Counted from the first letter of the stretch, positions 8,216 to 17,005 are shown. The stretch: DNA of 64,000 nt from Nitrobacteraceae bacterium AZCC 2146 (GCA_036924855.1 JBAGRP010000001.1:7304001-7368000), one strand, 5' to 3'. Translations and numbers: made by a program. The notes: generated by a model from the sequence alone, not told the origin.

Positions 8216-9196
8216 ATGAACATCCTCAAAGCCGTGTCGCTGAAGATCGCCAGCACGATGGCGTTTGCGCTGATGGGCGCGCAGGGCCGCTATCTCGGCA
8301 GCGCCGTGCCGGTCGGCGAGATCGTGTTCTGCCGCGGGCTGTTCGCGCTGATCCCGATCGTGCTGTTCTTCGGCTGGCGCGGCCAGCTGCGCGGCGCGTT
8401 GCGCACCAACCGGCTCTCGGCGCATGTCATTCGCGGCTCGTTCAGCGTGGTCGGCACGTTCTGCACCTTCGGCGCGCTGGCGCGGCTGCCGATCGCCGAC
8501 GTCACTGCGATTGCCTTCATCGCGCCGTTGATCACCGTGGTGTTCGCCGCGATTTTTCTCAAGGAGCAGGTCCACGCCTATCGCTGGTCGGCGGTCGGCA
8601 TCGGCTTTGGTGGTGTGATCCTGATGCTGTCGCCGTATTTCGGCAACCATGCCGCGCTGACGGCGTCGATGCTGATCGGGCTTTCGCTGGCGCTGATCAA
8701 CGCGGTGTCCTCCGGCGGCGCGACGATCCAGATCCGCCGCCTTACCGCCACGGAATCCTCCTCGGCGATCGTGATCTTCATGACGCTGATCGTGATGACC
8801 GTCTCGCTCGTCACCGCACCGTTCGGCTGGCATCTGCCGTCGCAGCCACTCGAGATTGCGCTGCTGATCGGCATCGGCATTGCCGGCGGGCTCGGCCAGA
8901 TGCTGTTCACCGAGAGCTATCGCTATGCGCCCGCGTCCTTCCTGGCGCCGTTCGACTACACCGCGATGCTGTGGGCGTTCCTGCTCGGCTTCTGGATGTT
9001 CGGCGAAGTGCCGACGCCCTATGTGGTCGGCGGTGCGGTGATCGTCGCCGTCGCCGGCATTTTCGTCATCCTGCGCGAACGCCATCTCGGCCTGAAGCGG
9101 CTGCGCGACACGCCGATGTCGCCGATCTCCACCATGGCCGATGACGAGGCCGATCCCGATGCGCCGGTGGCGGCGCTGGCCAAGGCGACGCGCTAG
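8216..9196 (+). CDS. EamA/DMT-family transporter (drug/metabolite exporter)
   Basis: 326 residues with about ten hydrophobic segments in the two-fold repeated EamA arrangement, including the landmarks IVFCRGLFALIPI, VTAIAFIAPLITVVFAAIF and, in the second half, SYRYAPASFLAPFDYTAML. EamA proteins of this RhaT/RarD-like class sit in the inner membrane and usually export amino acids or small metabolites. The substrate cannot be predicted. ATG 8216 is taken because the protein alignment begins there (MNILKAVSLKIASTMAFALMG); the upstream open frame runs through GC-rich sequence and has no ribosome site. It is a single gene, with about 280 bases before the next. Confidence 0.88.
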   Translation: MNILKAVSLKIASTMAFALMGAQGRYLGSAVPVGEIVFCRGLFALIPIVLFFGWRGQLRGALRTNRLSAHVIRGSFSVVGTFCTFGALARLPIADVTAIAFIAPLITVVFAAIFLKEQVHAYRWSAVGIGFGGVILMLSPYFGNHAALTASMLIGLSLALINAVSSGGATIQIRRLTATESSSAIVIFMTLIVMTVSLVTAPFGWHLPSQPLEIALLIGIGIAGGLGQMLFTESYRYAPASFLAPFDYTAMLWAFLLGFWMFGEVPTPYVVGGAVIVAVAGIFVILRERHLGLKRLRDTPMSPISTMADDEADPDAPVAALAKATR

Positions 9197-9479
9197 GATC
9201 AGCTGGCGGCGAATACAATCTTTGCTGCATCGCACACTGTTTCGCATCTCCGTCATGCGACAATTCTGCATTTAGAACGCGCGCAGATTGCCGGGCCTTG
9301 CTCCCGCCACGCCACTGGATTTATATGCGGCGTCGCGTCAACGCGACGCCCCGCATGGCGGGTTCGATACGCGGGATGGCCGTGCAAGGATGCTTGCCGA
9401 ACATCTCGTTCCTTCCCCGATATTTCCGGCTGCAATTGCTTCCAACTGACTGAAGCTCCCGAAATCAAAGAGGTTACCA

Positions 9480-10910
9480 ATGGTCAACCGCATGCAATTC
9501 TATATTGATGGCGCCTGGGTCGATCCCGCCGTCAAGAAGTCTACGCCTGTCGTCAATCCGGCGACCGAAGAAGCGATGTATGAAATTTCCATGGGCTCCA
9601 AGGCCGACGTCGACAAGGCCGTCGCTGCTGCCAAGCGCGCGTTCGAGACGTACTCGCAGACCAGCCGTGACGAGCGCGTCGCGCTGCTGACGAAAATCGT
9701 CGAGGTCTACAAGACCCGCATGAAGGACATCGGCGCCGCCGTGTCCGACGAGATGGGCGCGCCGCTGCCGATGTCGGAGCGGCTGCAGGCCGGCGCCGGC
9801 CTCGGCCACATCCAGGCCACGCTCGACGTGCTGAAGACCTACAAGTTCGACGAGCCGCATGGCGCCGCCATGATCGTGCGCGAGCCGGTTGGCGTCATCG
9901 GCATGATCACGCCGTGGAACTGGCCGCTGAACCAGATCGCCTGCAAGGTAGCGCCTGCGCTCGCCGCCGGCTGCACCATGATCCTGAAGCCGTCGGAATT
10001 CACGCCGACCTCGGCGCTGATCTTCGCGGAAATCCTGCATGAAGCCGGCGTGCCGAAGGGCGTGTTCAACCTCGTCAACGGCTTCGGCCCCGAGGTCGGC
10101 GCCGCCATGAGCGAGCATCCGGATATCGACATGATCTCCTTCACCGGCTCGACCCGCGCCGGCATCGACGTCGCCAAGCGCGCCGCCAACACCGTCAAGC
10201 GCGTCAGTCAGGAGCTCGGCGGCAAGTCGCCGAACGTCATCCTCGAAGGCGCGGACTTCGTGAAAGCCGTCACTGGCGGTGTCGCGCACATGTTCAACAA
10301 CTCCGGCCAGTCGTGCAACGCGCCGAGCCGGATGATCGTGCCGCAGGCGAAGATGAAGGAAGTCGCCGCCATCGCCAAGAGTCAGGCCGACAAGACCAAG
10401 GCCGGCGATCCCCGCGCCGAGGGCACCGTCATCGGTCCGGTGGTCAATCGCGGCCAGTGGGACAAGATCCAGGGCCTGATCCAGAAGGGCATCGAGGAAG
10501 GCGCTACGCTGGTCGCCGGCGGCCCTGGCCTGCCGGAAGGCGTCAACAAGGGCTTCTACGTGCGCCCGACGATCTTCGCCGACGTCACGCACGACATGAC
10601 CATCGCGCGTGAGGAAATCTTCGGGCCGGTGCTGGTGATCATGGGTGCCAAGGACGAGGCCGAGGCGGTGAAAATCGCCAACGACACGCCCTATGGTCTG
10701 GCCGGCTACGTCTCCGCCGACACGGTGGAGACCGCTCGCAAGGTCGGCCGCCAGCTGCGCGCCGGCAACGTCAACCTGCAGGGCGTGCCCAACGACCGCA
10801 CCGCGCCGTTCGGCGGCTACAAGCAGTCCGGCAACGGCCGCGAATGGGGCAAGTTCGGTCTCGAGGAATACCTCGAGGTCAAGGCGATCGCCGGCTTCAA
10901 CGCGGCGTAA
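9480..10910 (+). CDS. NAD(P)+-dependent aldehyde dehydrogenase
   Basis: 476 residues, full length for the ALDH superfamily. All catalytic parts are present: N147 in TPWNWPLN, the general base E245 in QELGGKSPN and the nucleophile C279 in NNSGQSCNAPSR, plus the EEIFGPV motif. The enzyme oxidises an aldehyde to the acid in the cytoplasm. The sequence has the look of the broad ALDH group that includes 3-succinoylsemialdehyde-pyridine dehydrogenase, not of ketoglutarate semialdehyde dehydrogenase, so I do not assign it to the sugar-acid pathway next door. A ribosome site (AGAGG) precedes the ATG, and a strong terminator follows, so it is transcribed alone. Confidence 0.93.
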   Translation: MVNRMQFYIDGAWVDPAVKKSTPVVNPATEEAMYEISMGSKADVDKAVAAAKRAFETYSQTSRDERVALLTKIVEVYKTRMKDIGAAVSDEMGAPLPMSERLQAGAGLGHIQATLDVLKTYKFDEPHGAAMIVREPVGVIGMITPWNWPLNQIACKVAPALAAGCTMILKPSEFTPTSALIFAEILHEAGVPKGVFNLVNGFGPEVGAAMSEHPDIDMISFTGSTRAGIDVAKRAANTVKRVSQELGGKSPNVILEGADFVKAVTGGVAHMFNNSGQSCNAPSRMIVPQAKMKEVAAIAKSQADKTKAGDPRAEGTVIGPVVNRGQWDKIQGLIQKGIEEGATLVAGGPGLPEGVNKGFYVRPTIFADVTHDMTIAREEIFGPVLVIMGAKDEAEAVKIANDTPYGLAGYVSADTVETARKVGRQLRAGNVNLQGVPNDRTAPFGGYKQSGNGREWGKFGLEEYLEVKAIAGFNAA

Positions 10911-10925
10911 GCGCTACGACTAACG

Positions 10926-10963
10926 AAACGCCGGGGCTGGTGAAAATCCGCTCCGGCGTTTTG
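10926..10963 (+). terminator. Rho-independent terminator of the aldehyde dehydrogenase gene
   Basis: The stem AAACGCCGG / CCGGCGTTT with an 18-base loop region starts 15 bases after the stop codon and runs into TTTTGCGTTTTG. Confidence 0.8.
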
Positions 10964-10971
10964 CGTTTTGC

Positions 10972-11057
10972 GTAGCCCGGATGAGCGAAGCGAAATCCGG
11001 GACTCACACAACGCGGCGGCTCTGCCCCGGATTACGCTGCGCTCCATCCGGGCTACA
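10972..11057. repeat. Dispersed repeat, family B (GTAGCCCGGAT...), copy 1
   Basis: GTAGCCCGGATGAGCGAAGC opens the element and an inverted version, GCTCCATCCGGGCTAC, closes it, with CCGGATTACGCTGCG inside. Shorter copies lie at 17006-17040 and 26203-26235. It is non-coding and sits between convergent genes. Confidence 0.75.
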
Positions 11058-11065
11058 GGTCGCTT

Positions 11066-12028
11066 CTATCCTCCAAGCGCGCCCTGTGTGTTCACATAGA
11101 CTGCATAGATCGACTGGCTCGATGCCATGAACAGTCGGTTGCGCTTGGCGCCGCCGAAACAGACATTGGCGCAGCGCTCGGGTAGGCTGATGCGGCCGAT
11201 CAGGTCGCCATCCGGCGCGAACACGAACACGCCGTCGAGTTCCGGCTTGCCCATGCCCCAGCCACACCACAGATTGCCGTCGATGTCGCAACGCATGCCG
11301 TCCGGCGTGCCCGTACCGGCATCGATGAAGACGCGCTTGTTGCGGATCGTCTTTCCGTCCGCGGTGACGTCATAGGCCAATATCTTGCGGTTCGGCACGC
11401 CGCGGGATTCCACGACGTAGAGCAGTTTTTCGTCGGGCGAGAAGCACAGCCCATTGGGCCCGAGCACATCGTCGGCGACGATGGTGGCGACCAGCGTGTC
11501 GCCATCGATGCGGTAGATGTTCTGGCCGATTTCCGACGGCGCCTTGTTGCCTTCGTAGTCGCTCATCAGTCCGAATGGCGGATCGGTGAACCAGATCGAA
11601 TTGTCGGATTTCACCACCACATCATTCGGCGAGTTGAGCCGCTTGCCCTCGAAGTTGTCCATCAGCACGGTGATGGTGCCGTCATAGTCGGTGCGGGTGA
11701 TGCGGCGGCCATGCTCGCAGGTGATGAGGCGGCCCTGGCGATCCCGTGTGTTGCCGTTGCCGTAATTCGATGGCTTGCGAAACGTGCTGACGGCGCCGGT
11801 CTCTTCGTCCCATTTGAGGATGCGATTGTTGGGAATGTCGCTGCACAACAGATAACGACCATCGCCGAACCACACCGGACCTTCGGCCCAGCGCATGCCG
11901 GTGGCGAGGCGTTCGATGGCGCCGAGCTTGATCCAGTATTTCTCGAAGCGCGGATCGACCGCGTGAATGGCGGGATCGGGATAATACGTCGCTGGCTGCC
12001 AGCCGGCGGAAGTGGTGACTTCGGACAT
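11066..12028 (-). CDS. SMP-30/gluconolactonase/LRE-family lactonase
   Basis: 320 residues forming a six-bladed beta-propeller. Family signatures seen are RWAEGPVWFGDGRYLLCSD (which carries the metal-binding Glu), NSPNDVVVKSDNSIWFTD (Asn and Asp ligands) and GTPDGMRCDIDGNLW (catalytic Asp). These enzymes use a divalent metal to open sugar lactones to the acid. The gene is divergent from a uronate-dehydrogenase-like enzyme, whose product would be a lactone, so opening an aldarolactone is a reasonable role (inference). AAGGAC lies upstream of the ATG. The 146-base divergent gap should hold both promoters. Confidence 0.88.
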   Translation of the reverse strand: MSEVTTSAGWQPATYYPDPAIHAVDPRFEKYWIKLGAIERLATGMRWAEGPVWFGDGRYLLCSDIPNNRILKWDEETGAVSTFRKPSNYGNGNTRDRQGRLITCEHGRRITRTDYDGTITVLMDNFEGKRLNSPNDVVVKSDNSIWFTDPPFGLMSDYEGNKAPSEIGQNIYRIDGDTLVATIVADDVLGPNGLCFSPDEKLLYVVESRGVPNRKILAYDVTADGKTIRNKRVFIDAGTGTPDGMRCDIDGNLWCGWGMGKPELDGVFVFAPDGDLIGRISLPERCANVCFGGAKRNRLFMASSQSIYAVYVNTQGALGG

Positions 12029-12174
12029 TTGTGGGGTCCTTTTGTTGTTATTGGTGCAGCTTCCTCGCTAGTGCCCGTTTGCTATCATCAGCATGTCATT
12101 GCAGCAAGCATCGCCGCTTGCCGCGCCAGCGCTGCCGCGCCATACTCGCCGCAACATCTAAAATGAGGGACGGA

Positions 12175-12993
12175 ATGCCAAAGATACTGATGACGGGCGC
12201 ATCGGGCGGAATCGGCACGCGGCTGCGGGAATTGCTCCCGCCGATCTATCCGGATCTGCTGCTCAGCGATCTCACGCCGCCGCCAAATCTTTCACCGAAG
12301 GAAAAATTCAAACAGGCCGATCTCGCCGACCTCGCGCAGGTCGAGGCGATCTGCGAGGGCGTCGATGGCATCCTGCATTTCGGCGGCTTCTCGGTGGAGG
12401 GGCCGTGGGACACCATCCTGCAGGCCAATATCATCGGCGGCTACAATCTGTTCGAGGCCGCGCGCAAGAAGGGCGTCAAGCGCATCATCTTCGCCTCATC
12501 GAACCACACCATGGGTTTCTATCCGCGCCACAGCAAGATCGGTACCGATGTCACCGCGCGGCCGGACAGCCGCTACGGCGTCAGCAAGGTGTTTGGCGAG
12601 GCGCTGGGTGCGCTGTATGCCGACAAGCACGGGCTCTCGGTGACGTGCCTGCGGATCGGCAATTTCGGCGACAGGCCGCTGGATCAGCGCCGGCTATCGA
12701 TCTGGCTGAAGCCGGAGGATCTGGTGCAACTGTGCCGGATCGGGCTGGAGCATCCCGACATTCATTTCGAGGTGCTGTACGGCGCGTCCTGGAACGAGCG
12801 CGCATGGTGGGACAATTCCCGCGCCTACGACCTCGGCTATCGCCCGATCGGCAAGGCCGAGGACCACCGCGAGCACGCCATGGCCGAGCAGGCCAAGCTG
12901 GCCGCCGACCCGGTCAGCGATTTCTACCAGGGCGGCGCGTTCTGCGGCCTCGAATTCGACGGTGACGCCAGCAAGGTGTGGGAGCCGAAATAA
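12175..12993 (+). CDS. NAD-dependent epimerase/dehydratase family protein, uronate dehydrogenase-like
   Basis: 272 residues of extended SDR type: the Rossmann motif GASGGIG at the N-terminus, serine-rich strand IIFASSNHTMGFY (about residue 105) and the catalytic YGVSK (about residue 133). The NHTMGFYP and WWDNS segments match bacterial uronate dehydrogenases, which oxidise galacturonate or glucuronate to the 1,5-lactone with NAD. ATG 12175 is chosen because GAGGGA lies about 6 bases upstream. An ATG at 12163 has no such site. The neighbours (a divergent lactonase and a downstream sugar-acid dehydratase) fit an oxidative uronate route. Confidence 0.82.
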   Translation: MPKILMTGASGGIGTRLRELLPPIYPDLLLSDLTPPPNLSPKEKFKQADLADLAQVEAICEGVDGILHFGGFSVEGPWDTILQANIIGGYNLFEAARKKGVKRIIFASSNHTMGFYPRHSKIGTDVTARPDSRYGVSKVFGEALGALYADKHGLSVTCLRIGNFGDRPLDQRRLSIWLKPEDLVQLCRIGLEHPDIHFEVLYGASWNERAWWDNSRAYDLGYRPIGKAEDHREHAMAEQAKLAADPVSDFYQGGAFCGLEFDGDASKVWEPK

Positions 12994-13002
12994 CGCACGA
13001 CT

Positions 13003-13123
13003 GTCATTCAGGTGTCAGTCCGGGATGCGCTGCCCTTACAGCGCAGGCCCGGAATCCATATTCCCGGCGGTGGTTATGGATTCCGGGTTCGTCCGCGCAA
13101 AAGCGCGGCCGCCCCGGAATGAC
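13003..13123. repeat. Dispersed palindromic repeat, family A (copy 2)
   Basis: The element is bounded by GTCATT and AATGAC. Inside, CCCGGAATCCATA faces GGTTATGGATTCCGGG. It lies between the SDR stop and the dehydratase start, so these two genes may not share one uninterrupted transcript. Confidence 0.8.
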
Positions 13124-13176
13124 GAATTCATATTGGGCGTGCGCCGTGTGGCGGCAGCACGCGAGAGGAAATGCAG

Positions 13177-14883
13177 ATGGCCGACGGATTGCGCAAGGGA
13201 CTGACCAGCTATGGCGATGCCGGGTTCTCGTTGTTCCTGCGAAAAGCCTTCATCAAGGCGATGGGCTATTCCGACGACGCGCTGGATCGCCCTATCGTCG
13301 GGATCACCAACACCCACAGCGACTACAATCCCTGTCATGGCAACATGCCCCAGATCATCGAGGCGGCGAAGCGCGGGGTGATGCTGGCTGGCGCGCTGCC
13401 GATGGTGTTTCCCACTGTCTCGATCGGCGAAAGCTTTGCGCATCCGACCTCGATGTATCTGCGCAACCTGATGGCGATGGACACCGAGGAGATGATCCGC
13501 GCCCAGCCGATGGATGCGGTCATCGTTATCGGCGGCTGCGACAAGACGCTGCCGGCGCAGATCATGGCCGCGATCTCGGCGGACCTGCCCACCGTGGTGA
13601 TCCCCGTGGGGCCGATGGTGGTCGGCCATCACAAGGGCGAAGTGCTCGGCGCTTGCACCGATTGCCGGCGGATGTGGGGTAAATTCCGCGCGGGGGAAAT
13701 CGACCAGCAGGAGATCGACGCCGTCAACGCGCGCCTCGCACCGTCGGTGGGCACCTGCATGGTGATGGGCACCGCCTCGACCATGGCCTGCATCACTGAA
13801 GCCATGGGCCTGTCACTGCCCATGAGCGCGACGATTCCCGCGCCCCATGCCGAACGCTTTCGTTCCGCGGAGGCCAGTGGCAAGGTCGCCGCCGAAATGG
13901 CGAAGAACAAGGGGCCGCGCCCAAGCGAATTCCTGACGCCGGCCTCGTTCCGCAACGCCCAGGTGGTGCTGCAGGCGATCGGCGGCTCGACCAATGGCCT
14001 GATCCATCTCACCGCGATGGCCAACCGTTCCACCCACCGGATCGATCTCGCCGCCTTCGACGAGCTCAGCCGCGAGGTGCCGGTGCTGATCGATCTGAAA
14101 CCGTCCGGCGATCACTACATGGAGCACTTTCATCACGCCGGCGGCGTCCCGAAACTGATGGCGCAACTCGGCGACCTCATCGATCTCGATGCCAGGACCA
14201 TCACCGGCGCGACGCTGCGCGATGTCGTCGCATCAGCCGAAGACGTTCCGGGGCAGGACGTCATCCGGCCGCGCAGCAGCCCGATCAAGCCGGAAGGCGC
14301 GATGGCGGTGCTGCATGGCAATCTCGCGCCGCGCGGCGCGGTCATCAAGCATTCCGCGGCGAGCCCCAAACTTTTGCAGCATACCGGTCGCGCCGTGGTG
14401 TTCGAGTCGGTGGAGGACATGACGCTGCGGGTCGACAGTCCCGATCTCGACGTCAACGCCGATGACGTGCTGGTGCTGCGTAACGCGGGACCGAAGGGGG
14501 CGCCGGGCATGCCGGAGGCCGGCTACCTGCCGATCCCGATGAAGCTGGCGCGCGGCGGCGTCAAGGACATGGTGCGGATTTCCGATGCGCGGATGAGCGG
14601 CACCGCGTTCGGTACCATCGTGCTGCACATCACGCCGGAAAGCGCCGTCGGCGGTCCGCTGGCGCTGGTCAGGAATGGCGACATGATCCGGCTCGATGTC
14701 GCGAAACGAAGTATCGATCTTCTGATCGACGCCGCCGAATTCGCCAAGCGCCAGGCCGCGTTGGCGCCGGCCACGACACCGGACTGGGCAAAGCGCGGCT
14801 ATGCCCATCTGTTTCATGAAACCATCCTGCAGGCCGACGAAGGCTGCGATTTCGATTTCATGACGGAGAAGAGGAAAGTGTAG
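13177..14883 (+). CDS. IlvD/Edd-family sugar-acid dehydratase
   Basis: 568 residues, the usual size for the dihydroxyacid/phosphogluconate dehydratase family. Three iron-sulfur cysteine regions are seen: NPCHGN (about residue 53), GGCDKT (about residue 121) and ACTDCRRMW (about residue 157). The last resembles arabinonate/xylonate-type enzymes with a [2Fe-2S] cluster. Such enzymes remove water from an aldonic or aldaric acid to give a 2-keto-3-deoxy acid. Branched-chain amino-acid synthesis (IlvD proper) is less likely given the sugar-acid neighbours. ATG 13177 sits 7 bases after AGAGGA. The in-frame ATG 13171 is too close to that site. It is followed by a bidirectional terminator. Confidence 0.88.
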   Translation: MADGLRKGLTSYGDAGFSLFLRKAFIKAMGYSDDALDRPIVGITNTHSDYNPCHGNMPQIIEAAKRGVMLAGALPMVFPTVSIGESFAHPTSMYLRNLMAMDTEEMIRAQPMDAVIVIGGCDKTLPAQIMAAISADLPTVVIPVGPMVVGHHKGEVLGACTDCRRMWGKFRAGEIDQQEIDAVNARLAPSVGTCMVMGTASTMACITEAMGLSLPMSATIPAPHAERFRSAEASGKVAAEMAKNKGPRPSEFLTPASFRNAQVVLQAIGGSTNGLIHLTAMANRSTHRIDLAAFDELSREVPVLIDLKPSGDHYMEHFHHAGGVPKLMAQLGDLIDLDARTITGATLRDVVASAEDVPGQDVIRPRSSPIKPEGAMAVLHGNLAPRGAVIKHSAASPKLLQHTGRAVVFESVEDMTLRVDSPDLDVNADDVLVLRNAGPKGAPGMPEAGYLPIPMKLARGGVKDMVRISDARMSGTAFGTIVLHITPESAVGGPLALVRNGDMIRLDVAKRSIDLLIDAAEFAKRQAALAPATTPDWAKRGYAHLFHETILQADEGCDFDFMTEKRKV

Positions 14884-14894
14884 TTCTCACTTCC

Positions 14895-14926
14895 TTTACC
14901 CTGCCCCTCCAGGGGAGGGTAAAAAA
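14895..14926. terminator. Bidirectional terminator / repeat family D (ACCCTGCCCCTCC...)
   Basis: TTTACCCTGCCCCTCC pairs with AGGGGAGGGTAAA and is followed by an A-run on this strand, which is a T-run in the minus direction. It lies between the convergent dehydratase and kinase genes. The 23-base core at 14898-14920 recurs identically at 26434-26456, so it is also a dispersed repeat. Confidence 0.75.
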
Positions 14927-14939
14927 GCGAGCCTCTAAC

Positions 14940-15833
14940 TCACACCGTCGCTTCAAACTCCTGCCGTATCGCCGCGATGTCCGGCAGCGTCGGCAGGCCG
15001 GCTTCGTTGCCGAGCCGCTGGATCTTGTAGGTGGAGGCGGCGCGGGCGAAGGCGAAATGATCGTGCCAGCTCAGGCTGGGATTGGCGAGATACGAGTACA
15101 CATAGGCACCGTGAAACACGTCGCCGGCGCCGTTGGTGTCGAGCACGCGCTCGCGCGGAATCGGCAGTGCGGGCAAGGTGTGGACCGCACCGGTCTCGTC
15201 GTACCAGAGCAGGCCGCGCTCGCCGAGCGTGACGCCGCCGACCCGGCAGCCGCGCGACTTGAGATAGTCCAGCATCTTTTCGGGCGTCAGGTCCATCTGC
15301 TCGCAGAGCCGTTCGGCGACGATGGCGACGTCGATGAATTCGAGCAGTTCATGGGTATTAGTGCGCAGGCCGCCGCCATCGAGCGAGGTGAGGATGCCGG
15401 CCTCGCGGCATAGCTTTGCGTAGTGGATCGCCGCGTCGGGCTGATGGCCGTCGACATGCAGCGCGCGGCAATTGCCGAGGTTGAGCAGCGGAAACGGATG
15501 AATGTGATGGTCGTCGCGGCAGCGCACAATAGCGCGCTTGCCGTCATTCGGCATGATGAAGGACAACGACGAGGTCGCGACCTTGCGCGGATGAATCGAG
15601 ATCGCGTATTTCGCGCTCATGTCCTGAAACATCCGGCCGAGCCAGTCATTGGCGACGGTGGCGATCAGGTCTGGCACGATGCCGAGCTTGGCGCAGCAGA
15701 ACGCCGCCGTCACCGCGTTGCCGCCGAACGACACCGCATAGGCCGACGCCACATGCTTCTCGTCGCCGGTCGGCATGTGGTCGGTGATGAAGGTGACGTC
15801 GATATAGGTCTGTCCGATGAAGAGAGCCTGCAT
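14940..15833 (-). CDS. PfkB-family carbohydrate kinase
   Basis: 297 residues. The ribokinase-fold signature near the C-terminus, DTNGAGDVFHGAY, holds the catalytic Asp and the anion hole. The N-terminal part has GQTYIDVTF and SFGGNAVTAAF typical of the sugar-binding lid region. The enzyme phosphorylates a sugar or keto-deoxy sugar acid with ATP. A 2-keto-3-deoxy acid made by the convergent dehydratase would be a fitting substrate, but that is an inference. ATG 15833 (MQALFIG) is chosen because the family alignment begins there. No strong ribosome site is visible. Confidence 0.88.
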   Translation of the reverse strand: MQALFIGQTYIDVTFITDHMPTGDEKHVASAYAVSFGGNAVTAAFCCAKLGIVPDLIATVANDWLGRMFQDMSAKYAISIHPRKVATSSLSFIMPNDGKRAIVRCRDDHHIHPFPLLNLGNCRALHVDGHQPDAAIHYAKLCREAGILTSLDGGGLRTNTHELLEFIDVAIVAERLCEQMDLTPEKMLDYLKSRGCRVGGVTLGERGLLWYDETGAVHTLPALPIPRERVLDTNGAGDVFHGAYVYSYLANPSLSWHDHFAFARAASTYKIQRLGNEAGLPTLPDIAAIRQEFEATV

Positions 15834-16053
15834 GAAGATGTCCGTCGTCTGCTGATGGGTGTCCAAAATTCGGCGTCGCGGTGGTGTCACTATACATTAG
15901 CATCGCTTATCGTCTGCCCTTCGCTAAAATTATTCGCAGCACCTGCGGCCGAATTGCTTGAGATAAGGGCACGGCGGGCCTACCACCGTAACCCACGGTC
16001 GCCGCAATCGCGCCCCACGATAGGCGCCGGCCGGGCAATTGGAGGATGCAGCG

Positions 16054-16161
16054 ATGACGCCGGAGGCCGATCGGATGCTGGAAAAACGTCGGAACGAGAT
16101 CTTCCTGATCGGCGTGGAAATGGTGCGGGCGGCCAAGACCACGCGCGGGCGGTTTCCATGA
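16054..16161 (+). CDS. 35-residue small protein, translationally coupled to the VOC gene
   Basis: A short frame (starts MTPEADRML, ends TTRGRFP) has a strong GGAGG ribosome site 8 bases before its ATG. Its stop overlaps the start of the next gene in an ATGA junction. The peptide is charged, with a hydrophobic middle (EIFLIGVEMVRAA), and has no signal peptide. I do not recognise it. It may be a genuine small protein, or a leader that brings ribosomes to the VOC gene, which has no ribosome site of its own outside this frame. Confidence 0.6.
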   Translation: MTPEADRMLEKRRNEIFLIGVEMVRAAKTTRGRFP

Positions 16162-17003
16162 TCGCCGGTCTGGACCACGTCGTCGTTCTGCTTGCGGATC
16201 TCGACGCCGCTGCTGCGACCTATCAGACCCTGTTCGCCCGCGCGCCGGCGTGGCGCAGCCGCAGCGATGGCGCCGCGACCGTGCTGTTCACGCTTCCCAA
16301 CATGACGCTGGAACTGATGGCGCCGGATGGCGATGGGGCGATTGCGGATCGTATTCGTGCCGTGCTGAAAGAGCAGGGCGAAGGCCTTGCCAGCATCTGC
16401 TTCCGCACCAAGGATATCGCCAGGATGCATCGCCAGCTGGAGCGCCTGGCGCTGAAGCCGGATGCGATTGCCGATGTCGAAAGCCACGATCTCGCGACCG
16501 GCGCCTCGCTGTCGTGGAAGCGCACGCGCGCCGCGACCGATGCTACGCGCGGCATCCGGCAGTTCTTTCTGGAGCTGGCGAGCGAACGCCCGTTGTCGCC
16601 TGCCAGCGGCGACGCGCCGATCACCGGTCTCGATCACGTGGTGATATCGACCCAGGACCCCGAGCGCGCCGCGGCGCTGTATGGCGCGCGGCTGGGGCTC
16701 GACATGGCGCTGGATCGTTTGCATCCCGACTGGGGCCAGCTGATGTTCTTTCGTTGCGGCGATCTGATCGTCGAGATCGTGCACCGGCCCGATGCCAAGG
16801 CCGACAAGACGCGCGACAAGCTGTGGGGCCTGAGCTGGCGCGTCTCTGACGCCGAGGCGACACGGGCCCGGCTGGTTGCGGCAGGCATCAACGTTTCCGA
16901 GATGCGCACCGGTCGCAAGCCCGGCACCCGCGTGATGAGCCTGCGCAGCGGGACGTGCGGAGTTCCGACGCTGCTGGTGGAGCGGACGGCGAAGCCTGCG
17001 TAG
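16158..17003 (+). CDS. VOC-family protein with two glyoxalase-like modules
   Basis: 281 residues made of two related halves: GLDHVVVLLADLDAAAATYQ at the N-terminus and GLDHVVISTQDPERAAALYG from about residue 157. Both open with the His of the vicinal-oxygen-chelate metal site. The second half has the partner acidic residue in LIVEIVHR. Family members include dioxygenases, glyoxalases and lactoylglutathione-like isomerases, so the substrate remains open. The start overlaps the upstream 35-codon gene by 4 bases (ATGA), and the two are surely co-translated. A family B repeat follows the stop codon directly. Confidence 0.82.
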   Translation: MIAGLDHVVVLLADLDAAAATYQTLFARAPAWRSRSDGAATVLFTLPNMTLELMAPDGDGAIADRIRAVLKEQGEGLASICFRTKDIARMHRQLERLALKPDAIADVESHDLATGASLSWKRTRAATDATRGIRQFFLELASERPLSPASGDAPITGLDHVVISTQDPERAAALYGARLGLDMALDRLHPDWGQLMFFRCGDLIVEIVHRPDAKADKTRDKLWGLSWRVSDAEATRARLVAAGINVSEMRTGRKPGTRVMSLRSGTCGVPTLLVERTAKPA

Positions 17004-17005
17004 TC

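Noticed and set aside
9480..10910. Assignment of the aldehyde dehydrogenase as ketoglutarate semialdehyde dehydrogenase of the neighbouring sugar-acid pathway
   Set aside because: Its wording fits another ALDH subgroup, and it has its own terminator and a repeat between it and the sugar-acid genes.
15423..16157. An upstream extension of the VOC protein through the kinase gene and the gap
   Set aside because: It is antisense to the PfkB kinase, and the VOC homology starts at the ATGA junction at 16158.
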